A program made the position numbers and the translations under genes. The notes under the pieces were generated by a model. It made no database searches, was not told where the DNA came from, and worked only from the letters and a program-made list of their open reading frames with translations. A stretch of 64,000 nt of DNA from Hyparrhenia diplandra (Eukaryota; Streptophyta; Magnoliopsida; Poales; Poaceae), in contig JADLZK010008411.1 in the NCBI GenBank assembly GCA_015847255.1, positions 124,001 through 188,000 of the forward strand, written 5' to 3'. This document shows, piece by piece, positions 46,202 through 57,428 of the stretch (positions within the stretch are counted from its first letter, which is position 1; each line of letters opens with the position of its first letter).

Positions 46202-46442
46202 TACTCCCTCTGTCCTATGGAGTTCGTCGTTTTTGACTTTTGAACTTCATGTTTGACCATCCGTCTTATTCAAAATATTTATGCAAATCATAAAATAAAT
46301 TAATCAATATTCAAGTATCTTCATCGATAAACTAAGTCATAACAAAATAAATTATATTTATGCAAAAAATTTAAATAATACGAAGCATCGAATAAGGTGG
46401 CATGGAATCCAGGGTGACAAACTCAGTGGGACGGAGGGGGTA
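46202..46442. mobile_element. Stowaway-like MITE with TA target duplication
   Basis: TA ctccctctgtcc ... gggacggagggggTA: inverted ends of a Stowaway (Tc1/mariner) element flanked by TA at 46202-46203 and 46441-46442; 237 bp inside. The interior is AT-rich and non-coding. Confidence 0.85.
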
Positions 46443-47225
46443 GGATTTTTAATCACAAGGCCACCTATTTTTTCACGATTAACCACGCAGTGCGCCATGA
46501 CCGAGATGCCAGGGATCGATGGCATGCACCGATGGGGAGTTGCGTGCAGTTGGGAACGTACGTGGCTTCATAGCCTGGTTCTTTATCTTGTAGTAACTTT
46601 TTGGTATATTGAATCGATAGTCTCCGAAAAGCTCCAGTTCACAGGCCGGGGCACTACTCAAATTATTAAAGATGTTATTCTCGTGTGCTCATAATAAGCG
46701 TGTTCCTATATGTTGGCTACTTCTCGTTCTAGGTGTTGATAGCGGGCGTCCAGGCAGGACGTCTTGCAGGCATGGAGATTGGATGTAGACGTCTGTGGGA
46801 GATCGAGGAGACGGTATCAAGTGACTCCCCAACGCCTACTCTGCTCCCCACCTCTGCTAGTTTGTACAACGAGCTTGTATGTGAAAAGAGTACGGCTTGT
46901 GAATCAAACTTCAACCTTATTACTACATTATTTATTTACTACCAATCACCAAAAGTAATCAGCTAAAAAATAACACTGCACGAACTAAGCCATGCATCTT
47001 TTTCTTTAATAGTAACTTCTGCTGTATTCTCATCTAGTACTAATTGTACAGACTCTTGAACTGCGGATCCATCGACCTAGGGATTGGATTCCTATAGACT
47101 CTTCAAGCTGTATGTTGGTTGTTCGGTCCTCTCGTTGTGCTGCGACTGCGGACATGCATGTAGAGCTTAGCTTGACACACACGAGTTGCAGGCAAACTGT
47201 ATCTATCCAATCCCCATGGTTTGCT
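46443..47225. other. Intergenic, no supported gene
   Basis: Short frames only. The text tactctgctccccacctctg at about 46838 recurs near 47750, a small local similarity. Confidence 0.45.
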
Positions 47226-47625
47226 GGAGCGGCTCGGTTCCAAGGCGCTTCGAACAATACCACCACACTTTGAGGCATTCGGCTGTTGTGTGTTTGGATA
47301 TCTTGGGGGCATTGTCAGCCTTCTCCGATTGAAGGACCGCCTCGCATGTCTCTCAGACACATCTGTTTTTCCGGTGCCGCCCAATTCTAGACGCTGCGTA
47401 AACTTAGTCAGTTACTACTACTTAGAAGGGAGGCAACTAACATGCATCCTTTTTATTGTGTTGCTGTGGTCCTAGCTACGTATGCTCTTATCTACCATCT
47501 AGGGCTATGGAAATGTATATGAAGCGTTTGGGAGGAAATGGGAAGGCAATATATAGTCCCATCCCATAGGTGTGGATTGGAAATTCACAGCCATGGTTGG
47601 TTAATACTACAACTAGAACAGGACA
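47226..47625. repeat. Triplicated TATA-bearing module, copy 1
   Basis: Shares an ordered series of blocks with 48232-48632 and 49988-50345: ttgtgtgtttgga, tttttccggtgcc(a/g)cccaatt, cttagtcagtt, then ggaaggca next to a TATA-like atatatag (47549-47556) and tcccatcccat. No coding frame. Confidence 0.7.
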
Positions 47626-48231
47626 GGTAGTGTTATTATCCCGCATACAGGGCCAGGGTAAAAAAAAATGTATGTTATGGTGAATGAATAAATACGGTAT
47701 GAAGTGATCCCATCCGCATCTTGTTCTTCTAATACAAGCATGTCCTCGCGTACTCTGCTCCCCACCTCTGCTAGGTTGTTTGTCTGGTTCGGATCCTCTT
47801 ACAGAGGGAACGAACTCAGCCTTAGTGCATAGCAATTAGCAAACATGTCAGTGATCAAGTTCTCCAACGGTGATTGCAACTTAAGCAGATTTTATACGAA
47901 CTGAATCATGAGTGGAAAAAAAAAGCTGATGTAGGCCCGCCTGACATAACAACCGGCTAGTGATCTTTTGCTCAATCAAATTAAAATTTCAATACGACAA
48001 TATATTTCACGGCCCAATGCAAAACGAATATCTACCGGCCCTTGGCTAGTGGTCTGCGTACTGAGTTAATATACATGCATAATCCTCCAGCATGATAGTG
48101 GACCTTTGAAGAGGTTGACGTACCACAACATAGTCATCTCCAGAGGAGTTTCATCTTCTTCATGTGTCACATCCAGCACTTCATGAGCACTTCCCTTGCT
48201 TCTCTCTGCTGCCAAGCAAATGGTTGCTGGA

Positions 48232-48632
48232 CACGCGCGCGCTGCACCGAAGGCACTTCAGACAAGCTACCTCGTGATTTTGAGGTGTTGTGCCATTGTG
48301 TGTTTGGACACGGTTGTGCTCTGGTCAGCTTTTCCAATTGAAGCACTCTGATACATTTGTTTTTCCGGTGCCACCCAATTCTAGTTCACTGAACAACTAG
48401 ATGCTGCATCTAGCGTTCAATGCCTAAACTTACTCAGTTGCTACTACTCCTTAGAAACATCCTTTTTATTGTGTTGATGCGCTCCTACCTACATATTATC
48501 TAGCATATACGTACACCTAGCAACTAGCTGGATGTGGAAATATGAAGCGTGTGTACGTAAATGGAAGGCATATATATATAGTCCCATCCCATGGGTGTGG
48601 GTTGGAAATGCACATGCATGGTTAATACACAT
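48232..48632. repeat. Triplicated TATA-bearing module, copy 2
   Basis: Second copy with ggaaggca directly before tatatatatag (48571-48581) and gtcccatcccatg. Confidence 0.7.
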
Positions 48633-48675
48633 GGGACAGGGTATTTATTTGCATGTATGGATGGATCAGTGTCGT

Positions 48676-49422
48676 TAAAGCGCGCCTATTTGAATTTGAG
48701 ACTGCTCTGTTTCAGCTTTTCTACATGTGCTCTAGTTTGCTCTCCTCTAGTTTTTACAGCTCCGCTCCACTGCTCTACTGTGGAGTTTGTGGAGCAGCTG
48801 GTACTGTTTGGCACACAGCCTAGCTCCAGCTCAAGGATTAAGTTGTTTCCATGCAAATAGTTTATTGTGCCCTTGGTTGAAATCACACTTCATATTTTCT
48901 AAAAAAAAACAAAAAGCAAATGATAGAAGTTAACGCAAAGAGAACCCAAAAAAATATCTATTTACGGGAGATATAGAAATGTCCTATTCAAATATCCCAA
49001 ATGGCTACCGGAGAGAATAAATAATATAAAGGGCTACTAGAGCCAAATAAATAATTCAAATGGCTAACATAGAGCCAAACCAATAATCCAAATGCATAAC
49101 ACAACTTTGGTCATGCGTGCGTCCAGGAAAAGAAGTGGTGCGACCTTCACCGGTGCGTACAAGGGGATCGATCGGAGTAAACAAATGACACGTGAATTCA
49201 TGATTAATGGGTGGCAAGGTGGGTAATTACACCTCAAAACTCCATGTGTAGTATAAAACTCAGAAAACTAGAGTACCTCTTGAGGTGCCTAGAAAATAAT
49301 GTGAAGTTAACCCTCAACTCCACCTTTTTTAGCAGAGTTCTTGAAGCTGAACGTGTCTGGCAACGCAAAGCCGGAGTAGAGCTGTAAAAAACGATAGGGG
49401 AGTAGTCTCAAACACCCCCTAA
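48676..49422. mobile_element. Tourist/PIF-like MITE candidate
   Basis: TAA at 48676-48678 and 49420-49422 bounds a 741-bp block. Its ends are imperfect inverted repeats: left ...tttgaatttgagactgctc, right the complement of ggggtgtttgagactactcc. Both sides also share tttttacagctc. A TAA duplication and GGGGTGTTTG-like end fit PIF/Harbinger Tourist elements. Interior AT-rich, no frame. Confidence 0.45.
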
Positions 49423-49987
49423 CTCGACTATAGAGCAACTTCACTCTGGGGTTGGTAGACTAGGTGGACCTATTTGATATAATGTAGCTTGACTCCCGCT
49501 CAAAGAACAGGAGATTTTCTTGGGAAAGTTCTAATATGCACCTACATGGCGGTGTATATTTTGATGTAAAATATTAGTGTCACAAAAACTTAGTAAAAAA
49601 TAAAAAGCATATATTTCAGTACAAAAAATCATCTTTTTTCTCCATGATCATGAGATATTGATTATAACAGCACTATTCTAAAGTGCCAGAGACCATGGAA
49701 GCACCTGGTTCAGGGACCAAACAGTCTCCTCTAGACATTATAGAAAATAAAATCGATCCAGCATAATAATAAAATGGGTAGATCCATCTAGGGATCCCTA
49801 GACATTTTTAAGGCTATCCATGGTGAACGAAGTGTCAGCATGCTGTTCGTTACTCCCTCGTTCTGATGCTTTCTCTTTCGACCGCCGATTCGATCGTTTC
49901 CATCAACAGCTTTGGTCTCCTGGTGCGAAGATGTGTGTAGAACTTCTCGTAGAGACAAGTAGTATGCAAATTAAATTGTACCAGTCC

Positions 49988-50345
49988 AAGTCTCATACTT
50001 TGCTCGAGCTAGCGCCTCAACTTCGAGGCGTTGTGCCATTGTGTGTGTTTGCTCATGTCTTCTCGATCGTAGAACCACTTATCATATCTTGTCGATACAT
50101 TTTTTACCGGTTCCATCCAATTCTATTTCACTATTAACTAGACACTGCATCGAGTTGACGCTCAATGCCTAAACCTAGTCAGTTGGGTGGTGCTCCTAGC
50201 TACATATATACGCTTATCTAGCGTTTGTGCTTAGCATCTGGCTGTGGAAATATTGTGTGTGGAAGAAAATGGGGAAGGCATATATATAGCCCCATATAAA
50301 CCCTAGCTAGCTCCTAGGTGCACACTATAGCTATTACTAGAACAG
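49988..50345. repeat. Triplicated TATA-bearing module, copy 3
   Basis: Third and most diverged copy: gaggcgttgtgccattgtgt, accggttccatccaattcta, then ggggaaggcatatatatagc with TATA at 50281-50289. Confidence 0.65.
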
Positions 50346-51046
50346 AACAAGGTACTACTTATTAGCATGCATAAAGGGTCAGATATATGTTACATTTACT
50401 CTGCATCAAAAATTATTATGAGCATATATCTTGTACCTTTGATATGACATAAAGTAGCTGATCCGACTACAGTCTAGTTATGACAAAGCCACATAGTATA
50501 TATATATATGACCAGGAACTCGGTCCATGACAAGTTGTGAGATGCTTCGTTTCCAAGGGTGGTTCTCTGAAAAACTCAACATATATAGGCATGAACCCTT
50601 TTACGGTGGTTGAAAAACTCAACATATATCAAATTACAGTTTTTTTATTTAATGTATTTTGGACACTCTAAATCATCAAATGGGCCGCCCGCTAGCCACA
50701 TGGCCAACGCTGCTCCAGTCCACCACTGCCCTGGCAAGGTTTCCGCTAGCTCTACTATTCGTCGTTATGCCCGTACTGAAAGATTCTAGGAGTACGTGAT
50801 GTTTAGTTCCTCGCCAATTTATGTGTGAAATTGATTTTATCTCATCATATAGAAATTAAGTGGATATGAGGATGAAATCGAATGAACCCTAAAAACATTC
50901 ATGTAACTATATTACATTAATCATTTGATCATATCATAAATTTTTTGTTCCAATTGTAAATGTACAGTTTTACCCTCGGTTAAAAAATAAAACTACAAAA
51001 AGCAATTAACACCCATTTATTCAGGATCCAAATACCACAAATTTTT
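50346..51046. other. Intergenic, nothing recognised
   Basis: AT-rich; a short direct repeat gaaaaactcaacatatat occurs near 50570 and 50609. No gene. Confidence 0.5.
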
Positions 51047-51176
51047 AGAGGCGTTGGGGGCGTTAGGTGCTCATAGGGGTAGGGCCTATCCATTGACGCC
51101 TCCCACGCTTTTTGCCTTTTTCATATTGGGGTGACATGTCATAGACGTGTTGAGCGCCTCCAGACGCCTCTCCAAC
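51047..51176. mobile_element. Small MITE candidate with GAGGCGT ends
   Basis: Left agaggcgttgggggcgtta and right complement of gagcgcctccagacgcctct form an imperfect inverted repeat about 130 bp apart. Outer ends and target duplication are not clear. Confidence 0.35.
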
Positions 51177-51583
51177 CATTGTAAAAATACTTTATAATGC
51201 TTTACACTCAATTAAAAAAAGCACTATTTAGGCATCGGAGGTATCGGGTTATCCATTTTCATATCGAGTTTGGATATGAGATTCCTGTTGCCTGTTGGTA
51301 GGTTTTTGCACGTAAGATAAAGGTGATCCATTAGGGCATCAGCAGGCTGAGACATAACACCCATGTGTCTCTTCTTTTGCACTAGAGAGTCTCGTCGTTT
51401 GCATTGCTCAAAGTTGTTACACTCTAAAGCCTAGGTTACTGTCTGTTGAATGTGCATGTGGTGCAACTATGCATTAATATAGCTTGTAATGGGGTGATCT
51501 GATGTAGCTTGACCCGGTGTCCATGTACTTAAACTCATCACTCATCGTAGCAAATGTGTGTTGGATTGGAAGACAGAGAAAAG

Positions 51584-51725
51584 TACTCACTCTATTCCAA
51601 ATTATGAAACATTTTGGCTAATCTAGATCTTTGCATTAACTAGGTATCTAGACATAGTAGTCAAGTGCACAATAAAAGCTATATATTTTTATCTCGAAAT
51701 TAATTAATTTGGAATGTAGGGAATA
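51584..51725. mobile_element. Stowaway-like MITE
   Basis: TA ctcactctattccaaatta ... aatttggaatgtagggaaTA; 138 bp with inverted ends and flanking TA. Confidence 0.7.
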
Positions 51726-52022
51726 TTGATTAGGTATAATATTCTACCCTGTTGACACCCAAGTAAAGTGGCCATAAATAAAGTTGTTGTGATTGAAAGT
51801 TGTTGTCCACAATGACAAAAAGGTGGTGTCACCGACATGATCCTTTCCTATGCGCCACAGCTTAAAAAATATATATATGGAGGGTTCTTGGATTTTTTTA
51901 TGTTTATCTGAAATGCATTAGTGAGCAGTTCGGATGCCTTAACTATTCAGAACGTGATATATTCTTTATAAGGAGATGTCATTGAACCAAAAAAAGAAAT
52001 ACTCAAGGTCAATTTTGCTTAG

Positions 52023-52331
52023 CACTCCCTCTGTTCTGAAATAGAGTGCATTTTGGCCATTCTAAGACAAAATAAGGGAGATGTCAATAGATACATGTAC
52101 CCCTCACTTACCTTCCTAATCTATTGAAATCTGATTCTATTCCTCATAATTAAAGGGTGAACTCTTAGTTCTTATACAAAATATGGCAAGTACATGAGTT
52201 ATATTCCTTGTAATAAATAATCATGTATTTTTTTATTTAAGTAAACATTATCTTCTTGTTCCCTGAATGCACTATATGTGACGATGGATTTTAAATGTCA
52301 GAATATACTCTATTTAAGGACAGAGGGAGTA
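52023..52331. mobile_element. Stowaway-like MITE
   Basis: ctccctctgttctgaaatag at the left and the complement of ctccctctgtccttaaatag at the right; 305 bp. Flanks are CA (left) and TA (right), so the target duplication has one change. Confidence 0.75.
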
Positions 52332-53059
52332 GCATCGTGCTGTCTAGGAGACAAGCTAGTCCTTATGGGAGTGCAATGAGAAGAACTAGGCATATTACAA
52401 TGCAACATAGGTCTGGTTCACTCTAAGGTAGGCAAGGGAGGCATTAGGAACCACAATATTTTAGCAAACTATGGTTCACTCTCTATCAACCATGTATCAG
52501 GTGCAGGGATAGGGAAATGATCTGTGCTTGCAGTGGCACTGGTACATAGGTCTATACTCTAAGGGTTGAATGCGAGGTACCCTGGGTATCACAACCTCTA
52601 GGCTTGTATCTGATCGCTGTTTCACCACCCAATTAGACAGCAAGATAGCACACACAGCAAGCATACATTTTGTCACAAGGTATCCATCCTCAGCTGGGTA
52701 TGTAGAAGTCATGCGATGGTAGATGTTGTGCGCATCATAAATTTGTATACCTTCATGCCTTCTGCATATGTTGAGGAAACCACAAGAATATTGCTTAGTA
52801 TTCAGGGGCACTCGTCTGGCAGTTTCTTCTGTGTTCTTGAACTCTAAGCCTAGTAGGAGAATGCAATGAAAAAAACTAGGCATATTAATTTACAACGCAA
52901 CATGTAGGCATAGGGAACCACAGCGTTTTAATTAGTAAGCTCTGCTTGACTCTGTTTGTCATGTTGTATCCACGCTGCTGAGGAGAACATGTATTTGACA
53001 AAGGGGCACCAATGTAGCACATATGTTATGAACTTGATATCTGGTTCTTATGAAGTTTG

Positions 53060-53266
53060 TTTGACAGCTTGAGCATCTGCAGCAGTCAGGGGATCTGTTG
53101 TCTATTCTTCTTTGTTGCCCTCCCTTTCAGCTGCCAGTTTCTCCCTGCGCATTCTCTGTTGCCTGCATCACTGCACGGTGCTCTGCCTGCAGCCGTTGCA
53201 TCTCCTCTTCCTACTGCTGCCTCTGGAACCAAGTGTTCGCATCGGCGTGGCCCAAACTGAACACAG
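53060..53266 (-). pseudogene. Pseudo-exon: copy of RRM gene exon 3
   Basis: The minus strand parallels 57223-57428 base by base with substitutions. It includes a preserved acceptor (gttcag|tttgggcc), GANTWFQRQQ-like coding, a TAG where the intact exon has CAG, and small indels near the start (gccacgccgatg versus gccgatg). It was duplicated with unit A without the rest of the gene and cannot be used. Confidence 0.8.
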
Positions 53267-53384
53267 ATAAAACATAGTTGCGAGTAGTAAGATTTTTGTG
53301 TTGAGAAGAAGCTAAAACTTCTATAGCAAGTCATTTTCTAACAGCGTGTTTGGTTCACGTCGTTTTCTGACAGAGTTGGTACAG

Positions 53385-54118
53385 ATAATATATGTGTTTG
53401 TACTAGAAGACCAGAAAAAAGCTTGAACATATTGTAATGTACAGTAATTAACTCTCCATCTGTGCTATCGTACTTGTTCATGAACTCAGAAGAGAACGTT
53501 CCACAATACTTGCCATTGAGGATATGAAGAGTGAAACTGTTGTAGCATTTTACCTGTAACTAAATACTTCGATATATAGAAAGAAAATGTTTGTATTATT
53601 CATTAAATAGGGGGTATGATGCTCATTTCACATTATTTTTCACTTAAAATTAAAGTACAATTTCTTGTCCATGTGCACATGGTGTATCAAGTATTGCAAA
53701 GTGGTGAAAAGTACTGATTAGTCGTAAGAGCTTCTACCCTGGTACCACCCAAGTGAAGTGGCCATACAAAAACTGGAGTCCTATCGGCAGGAGATATGGT
53801 CTTTATAAGGAAAGGGCGTTCTTGCCTGTAGCATCGTGCTACTACTAGGTGGATGGAGGTGGGAGAGCAAGACAGGTCCGTATGGAAGTGCAATGCAAAG
53901 AATTAGGCATATTACAACGCAGCATGTAGCCATGTAGGCAAGGGAGGCATTTGGAACCCCGATGTTTGGGTAAACTCGGCTTCACTCTCTGTTGGCAATC
54001 TATGCATTGCTGGATCGCTTCCTGCAGTGGTACTCATGGTCCAAGGGTTGCATGCAAGGTATCCTGGTTATCACAAATATATCCCAAATAGGATCTGACC
54101 GTCGTTTCACCATCTGAT
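53385..54118. repeat. Repeat unit B (before CACTA insertion)
   Basis: Parallels 55549-56200 (tttgtactagaagac, gaaaacgttccac, attcattaaatag, tctaccctggtaccaccc, gtcctatcggcaggag). Interrupted by the CACTA element and resuming at 54960. Confidence 0.75.
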
Positions 54119-54962
54119 CACTACTACAGAATTGATTTTACGAGGTGTTCAGATTTCATTTTCCGTGGCGGGCATTTGAGAAACCGCCACAGTTAATACC
54201 TTTATTAATCGTGGCGGTTATTTTTTATTAACCGTGGCGGTTTTAATAACCGTGGTGGTTTTAATAACCGTCACGGTAAATCAATTAACTGTGGCGTTTT
54301 TTTAAAAAAAACCGTCATGGAAAATAAGGCCCAGAAACCAGGCAAAATCCGGACCAACAAAGTCCCAGTATATATACATTACCAAACCCTAACCCAACTC
54401 ATCCACTCCTTCCTCTCTTCTCTCTTTTCCCCACCAGCGCCTCCCTCTGCTCCCGACCTCACCTGGCTCCCTGATGGCGCCGCCCCCACCTCCATGTTCC
54501 ACCGGCGCCGCCCCAACCCCTCCCTCCCCCCCCCGCGCGGGGTCGGCCTCGACATCCACCGGCGGGCGCGGCAGGGCCGCCACCTCCACCGGTGCGGCGC
54601 TGGTGCGGAGGCGGCCACCACCACCGGCGAGGCGCGCCTCCACCTCCATCGCGCGGCCCACCTCCACCGCGGCCACCGGATCCGCTAGTGGCGGCGCGAG
54701 ACGGCGGATCCGGGCGGTGGTGGTGGCGGATCTAGCGGCGGGGGGTGGATTCGACGGCGGCGGCGGCCCATCCGGCGGCGGTGGCGGGGCCCATTAGGGT
54801 TTCCTTTTTCTTTTCTTTTTGATTTTACATGGCGGTTTTTAGAAACCGCCCGTTAATCGGTGATTAACCGTGATTACTACTGGGTGACGGTTTTAAAAAC
54901 CGCCACCAAAAAAATATAAAAAAAAAAAAACGCCACCTAAAATCCATTCAGTAGTAGTGGAT
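54116..54962. mobile_element. Complete non-autonomous CACTA element with GAT target duplication
   Basis: The element 54119-54959 (841 bp) starts CACTACTACAGAATTGAT and ends in the complement of CACTACTACTGAATGGAT. Both sides are flanked by gat (54116-54118 and 54960-54962), the 3-bp duplication typical of CACTA transposition. Subterminal repeats are variants of AACCGTGGCGGTTTT and AAACCGCC. The middle (54317-54800) is GC-rich with a TATA-like tatatataca, an accaaaccctaaccc stretch and short proline/alanine frames; no transposase. The related site in unit A (about 52612-52650) lacks the insertion. Confidence 0.93.
54317..54797 (+). other. GC-rich cargo of CACTA element, coding status doubtful
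   Basis: Overlapping frames 54317-54688, 54474-54797 and minus 54379-54624 are all low-complexity (Pro, Ala, Arg, Gly). They may be part of a captured 5' UTR/first exon or simply simple sequence. I do not assign a function. Confidence 0.35.
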
Positions 54963-55178
54963 GGTCTACAAAATTTGAAAGCGAGATAGCACACAATGAG
55001 GGATTGGTGAGGAAAGAGTGGATGCAGAGATATCACACAATGAGGGATTGGTGAGGAAAGAGTGGATGCAAGGTGTTTGTGAACGTGTGGGCAATTGCAA
55101 CAGATATATAGCAAGTTCTGGAATTCAGGCAAGAGATAGAATGTTGGTGACAGCATCAGTTCTTTGAATATACTCTGG

Positions 55179-55393
55179 CCGTTTGGTGCAGGCAGGCAGC
55201 CGGGTATTCGCATGCCCTGGTATGTATGACCCTGGGTCTAGCTAACATGGAGTTGATGCTCGCTAGTCTCCTTTTTCAATTCGATTGAGGGCAGCCCGGT
55301 GAACCCAAGCCTGAAGAACTTGACATGGCAGAGGCCTTAGGTATAACAGTAACAAGCCAAGGCCTTGGCTCAAGCCCAAAAAACTCACATTAG
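55179..55393 (+). pseudogene. Cytochrome P450 C-terminal fragment 2, decayed
   Basis: ccgtttggtgcaggcagg corresponds to PFGAGR. After a small insertion, atgccctggtatg...ctagctaacatggagttg corresponds to CPG...LANMEL, and further on are gaagaacttgacatggcaga (EELDMAE) and gccttaggtata (ALGI). Frames change several times and stops occur. It aligns with 14640-14877 but is far more degraded; the heme Cys codon survives. CYP71-clan relationship by resemblance. Confidence 0.8.
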
Positions 55394-56421
55394 TTTTGTA
55401 TAAGTATCAAATTAACTAGCTCGTCTAGATCTGTGCTCTAATAAATAACTAGAACTATACATGTTTTCAGATTGTTTTTGTAATCAATAACGCCAAGTTA
55501 CTTTATTTGTGACGGCTAAGAGTATGTAAGATTATAACTATTATATATATTTGTACTAGAAGACAAAAATAAAGCTTGAATTACAATAATATTGCAATGC
55601 AAAATAACTCTCCCTCTGTTCTACCATACTTGTTCATCAGCTCTGAAGAAAACGTTCCACAGTCCTTGTCCATTGAGGATAATGAAGAGTGAAACTATTG
55701 TAGTGTTTTACATTTTTACCCATAACTAAATACTTCAATAGAAAACAAAATGGTTGTATTATTCATTAAATAGGATTATGGAAGGTCAGAGTTCACATTA
55801 TTTCCACTTGAAATTAGACTCAATTAAATTTCTTGGTCTATATATGTGCACATGGTGTACCATTTACAAGTTATTGCAAAGTGAAGAAAAATATTGATTA
55901 GACGTAAATCTTCTACCCTGGTGCCACCCAAGTAAAGTGGCCATAAATAAAGTGGTTGTGATTGAAACTCGTTGTCTACGGCGATACAAACTGGAGTCCT
56001 ATCCGGTAGGAGATGGTCTTTATAAGGAGATGTCACTGAACCAAAGAGAGATACTCAAGGGCATTCTTGCCTGGTAGCATCGTGCTAGCCTGCTAGGTGG
56101 GAGAGGGAGACAGGTCCTTATGAGAGTGCAATATGCAATAGAACCAGCCATAATACAACACAGCGTGTAGCCATGTAGGCAAGGGAGGCATCGGGAACCA
56201 CAATGTTTGGGAAACTTTCATACGAATGGCCCTGAGCACCAAGTAAAATTCTTGTGGTATTTGCAAAACGTGTGGAGAGCAAGAAGGCATTTAACAATGC
56301 GCGCAGCATTTACCATCGCACGACTACTAGATTCCTAGCTGATATGGTCCTTCAGACTGGATTTGTGGATGAACAGAGTGATGAATTTTGAGGATACAAA
56401 ATCTACCCACTCAGAGGATGT

Positions 56422-56870
56422 GTGCCAACAGAGAGCGACTGTAGGAGGCTGGACTTCCAGCAAATAGGAGACTGGACTTCAGCACTGTATACATTGCCAA
56501 CAGAGAGCGAAGCCGACTTCAGGACTGTATGCATTGCCAAAGAGTATAAGCCGAGTTATTTTTTCCCAACAGGCATTTTATGTAATGCAAAAGGGCCTCG
56601 TTTAGTTGGCTAAAGTTTCGACTCTTTTTCAGAGAGAGTGAAAAACAGTTCAAACTTTAGCCAACTAAAAAGGCATATATTTGTGGATGAAATGAGGATA
56701 AAAAAAGTAACAAAATCTACACAGTTTAGGATGTGTGCCAACAGAGAGCGATTCTTTTGAGGCTGGAGTTACCAGCACTGTAGGATACTGGACTTCAGCA
56801 CTGTATACAAACAAAGCGAAGCCGACTTCAGGACTGTATGCATTGCCAACAGAGAGCGAAGTTAGTTTTC
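56422..56870. repeat. Local duplication around tgtgccaacagagagcg
   Basis: Segments near 56420-56550 and 56730-56860 share gatgtgtgccaacagagagc and gccgacttcaggactgtatg. The foldback element at 56593-56674 lies between them. No gene. Confidence 0.7.
56593..56674. mobile_element. 82-bp foldback MITE
   Basis: gggcctcgtttagttggcta pairs with the complement at 56652-56674 (tagccaactaaaaaggc) across a short loop. The GGGCCTCGTTTAG start is the same as the last bases of the window (63974 on). Target duplication not evident. Confidence 0.65.
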
Positions 56871-57222
56871 CCAAAAATTTCTAACATCTAATGCAAAGAA
56901 CTAGTACGCATATTATAAAAGGCAGCATGTAGGCATTGGGAACCACAACATTTTAGTAAGCTCTGCAAAGCTTCTCGTGCTCCACTTCCAGTATGATAGA
57001 TGCTTCGTGCATTTCCAAGGTTTCATGTCTTCTTTGTGAGTGTTGCGGATAATACAAGACGTGAATTGTACTTTGTGCGAGGTGTCATGTGATAATTAGG
57101 AATTTTTCAACAAACAGCATTCGCAGGATTCGTTAGTCACATATTGTAGCCACTGCTGAACATATGTATTTGATAAACGGGCACCAATGTAGCACATATG
57201 TTATGAAGTTGATATCCGGTTC

Positions 57223-57428
57223 CTAAGAACTTTGTTTCACGGCTTGAGCCTCTGCTGCAGCCATGGGATCTGCTGCCTCTTCTTCTTTCTCGCCATCCCT
57301 TTCAGCGGCCAGTTTCTCCCTGTGCAGCTTCTCTGCTGCTTGCATTGCTGCACGGTGCTCTGCCTGCAGCCGCTGCATCTCCTCTTCCTGCTGCTGCCTC
57401 TCGAACCAAGTGTCCGCATCGGCCCAAA
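57223..57428 (-). CDS. RRM gene exon 3
   Basis: Acceptor gttcag; begins in phase 2 (second base of a codon) so that exon 2 ...CCA A joins TT TGG to give PIWADADTW. Stop at 57223-57225. Encodes the charged C-terminal helix. Confidence 0.85.

Larger units (their letters stand above)
51726..53340. repeat. Repeat unit A with copied RRM exon
   Basis: Follows the same order of blocks as 55549-57440: tctaccctg...acccaagtaaagtggcc, agcatcgtgct, catattacaa, gcaagatagcacac, ggcaccaatgtagcacatat, then a copy of the RRM gene exon 3. A Stowaway element (52025-52329) sits inside. Confidence 0.75.
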
